NCBI GenBank assembly: GCA_016192645.1
Contig: JACPTT010000077.1
Coordinates: 1 to 6,157 of the forward strand
Direction: 5' to 3'
DNA length: 6,157 bases
From: Candidatus Levyibacteriota bacterium
GTDB lineage: Bacteria; Patescibacteriota; Microgenomatia; Levybacterales; UBA12049
The notes below the pieces were generated by a model. The model saw only the letters and a program-made list of their open reading frames with translations, had not been told where the DNA came from and made no database searches. Of this stretch, positions 5,516-6,157 are shown in pieces (position 1 is the stretch's first letter; the number at the start of each line of letters is the position of its first letter). Made by a program: the position numbers and the translations under genes.

Positions 5516-6157
5516 TTAGCACTCGGCGTAGCCGCAAGAGTAGCATTTTCGACAGCCTTCCTCGTATGCCAAACTTCCGGCTCCACACTCAGGACAAATA
5601 TCAAAAAGGTGTGTTCCCGCCATTTCTTCGGCCTGAACCGACGGACCCAAGGTTAGCTGCTGCAGCACCACTACGCCTTTTTCTTCCGCTTCGGTCTTTT
5701 TTTCTCCATTTTCAACCCTTCCGTTCAAAAGACCGTTTGGGGCTTGCCCTTGTTTTTCTTCAACCAACCCGTTTACCCTAAACCCGTAATGCCGGGCCAG
5801 TATTTTGGCAACGGCATCAGGAAGTGAGCGGACGCAATTTTCGCCAAAGCCAACGCTTCGCGCTCCCCCAATTCACACAAGCTGGGCGATAATCTGTTTA
5901 ATTTTCTCTCTTGGAGACAACCCTCCCGCCAGACGAAGATTTAAGGAAATCATCCTACCCAATGCTTCAGCCAAGGCTGCGGCATCAGAGCCTGATTTTC
6001 CAATGGTTACAAATACTTCAAACGGCTCCTTATTTTGGTTATGATTAATCGTCACAAAAGCTTCTCCAACCGGGGTTTTACTCTGATAAGTTACGCCCTC
6101 AACCATAAAAGGGCGGGGAAGAACCGGCTTTTCGATTTTTGTTTCTTCTTTTTTAAC
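5516..6157 (-). pseudogene. nrdJ: Vitamin B12-dependent ribonucleotide reductase, C-terminal part, interrupted by UGA
   Basis: Class II ribonucleotide reductase makes deoxyribonucleotides using adenosylcobalamin, without oxygen. Only the last 213 codons before TAA are visible; the catalytic barrel lies beyond the window edge. Seen: FMVEGVTYQSKTPVGEAFVT (visible codons 18-37), GSDAAALAEALGRMISLNLR, LSPREKIKQIIAQLV, then in-frame TGA (codon 95), then IGGARSVGFGEN and SLPDAVAKIL, a Gly/Glu-rich linker, and a cysteine tail at codons 188, 191, 202, 205, 208 and 213 (CPEC, CRKC, YSCGYAEC), the redox/zinc tail typical of NrdJ. Family motifs continue in the same frame on both sides of the TGA with no gap, so this is a nonsense codon, not a frameshift. 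The family has glycine here (QLxGIGG). Conservation after the stop suggests a very recent mutation, an assembly or read error, or recoding. If the stop is real, the product loses its reactivation tail of 118 residues. The type is listed as pseudogene provisionally. Confidence 0.85.
5873..5875 (-). other. nrdJ: In-frame UGA within nrdJ at a conserved Gly position
   Basis: The minus-strand codons read CAG CTT GTG TGA ATT GGG GGA, i.e. Q-L-V-stop-I-G-G. The family motif is QLxGIGG, so a single G-to-T change of GGA would produce it. The codon after the stop begins with A, not a notably leaky context. Confidence 0.85.

Noticed and set aside
5395..5604. A 69-codon minus-strand frame across the nrdJ-pduO junction
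   Set aside because: It is an out-of-frame shadow of pduO and the nrdJ tail, both of which have clear family motifs in their own frames.
50..6157. Genome-wide UGA=Gly code (as in Gracilibacteria/Absconditabacteria)
   Set aside because: The deacetylase, ATPase, Cys-cluster protein and adenosyltransferase have no internal UGA while using GGN for glycine throughout, and two genes end sensibly at UGA. Only the single nrdJ codon would need it.

Overview
The window most likely comes from a Candidate Phyla Radiation (Patescibacteria) genome, possibly Microgenomates. This is inferred from gene content and style: a VirD4/HerA-like membrane ATPase overlapped by a Pro/Gln-rich low-complexity protein, a B12-dependent ribonucleotide reductase with its own adenosyltransferase, a soluble unknown protein with a C-terminal cysteine cluster, almost no Shine-Dalgarno sites, and moderately AT-rich DNA. 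No taxonomic marker is present, so the assignment is tentative. All protein genes are on the minus strand; only the tRNA is on the plus strand.

Layout in plus-strand order. Positions 1-49 are non-coding. A PIG-L/LmbE-type deacetylase (50-763) is divergent from a tRNA-Ile with anticodon UAU (792-863), which has an extended -10 promoter in the 28-bp gap. The tRNA runs head-on into the 3' end of the VirD4-like ATPase (868-3231). The small disordered protein (3215-3670) precedes and overlaps the ATPase, and a probable leaderless promoter lies just upstream of it. Next is an unknown protein with a C-terminal cysteine cluster (3717-4742). Its leader (about 4743-4908) is a cobalamin riboswitch with a terminator-like hairpin that also holds the Shine-Dalgarno site. 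Upstream of this are a PduO-type cob(I)alamin adenosyltransferase (4964-5497) and the C-terminal third or less of nrdJ (5516 to the window edge), interrupted by an in-frame UGA.

How the genes fit together: NrdJ needs adenosylcobalamin, PduO makes it, and the riboswitch senses it. The right-hand 2.4 kb is therefore an adenosylcobalamin neighbourhood in which a protein of unknown function appears to be controlled by the cofactor. The two strongest leads are (1) the unknown gene under a B12 riboswitch with three mutually exclusive hairpins built from ACTCC/GGAGT segments, and (2) the UGA in nrdJ, exactly where the family motif QLxGIGG has glycine, in a window whose other genes contain no internal UGA.
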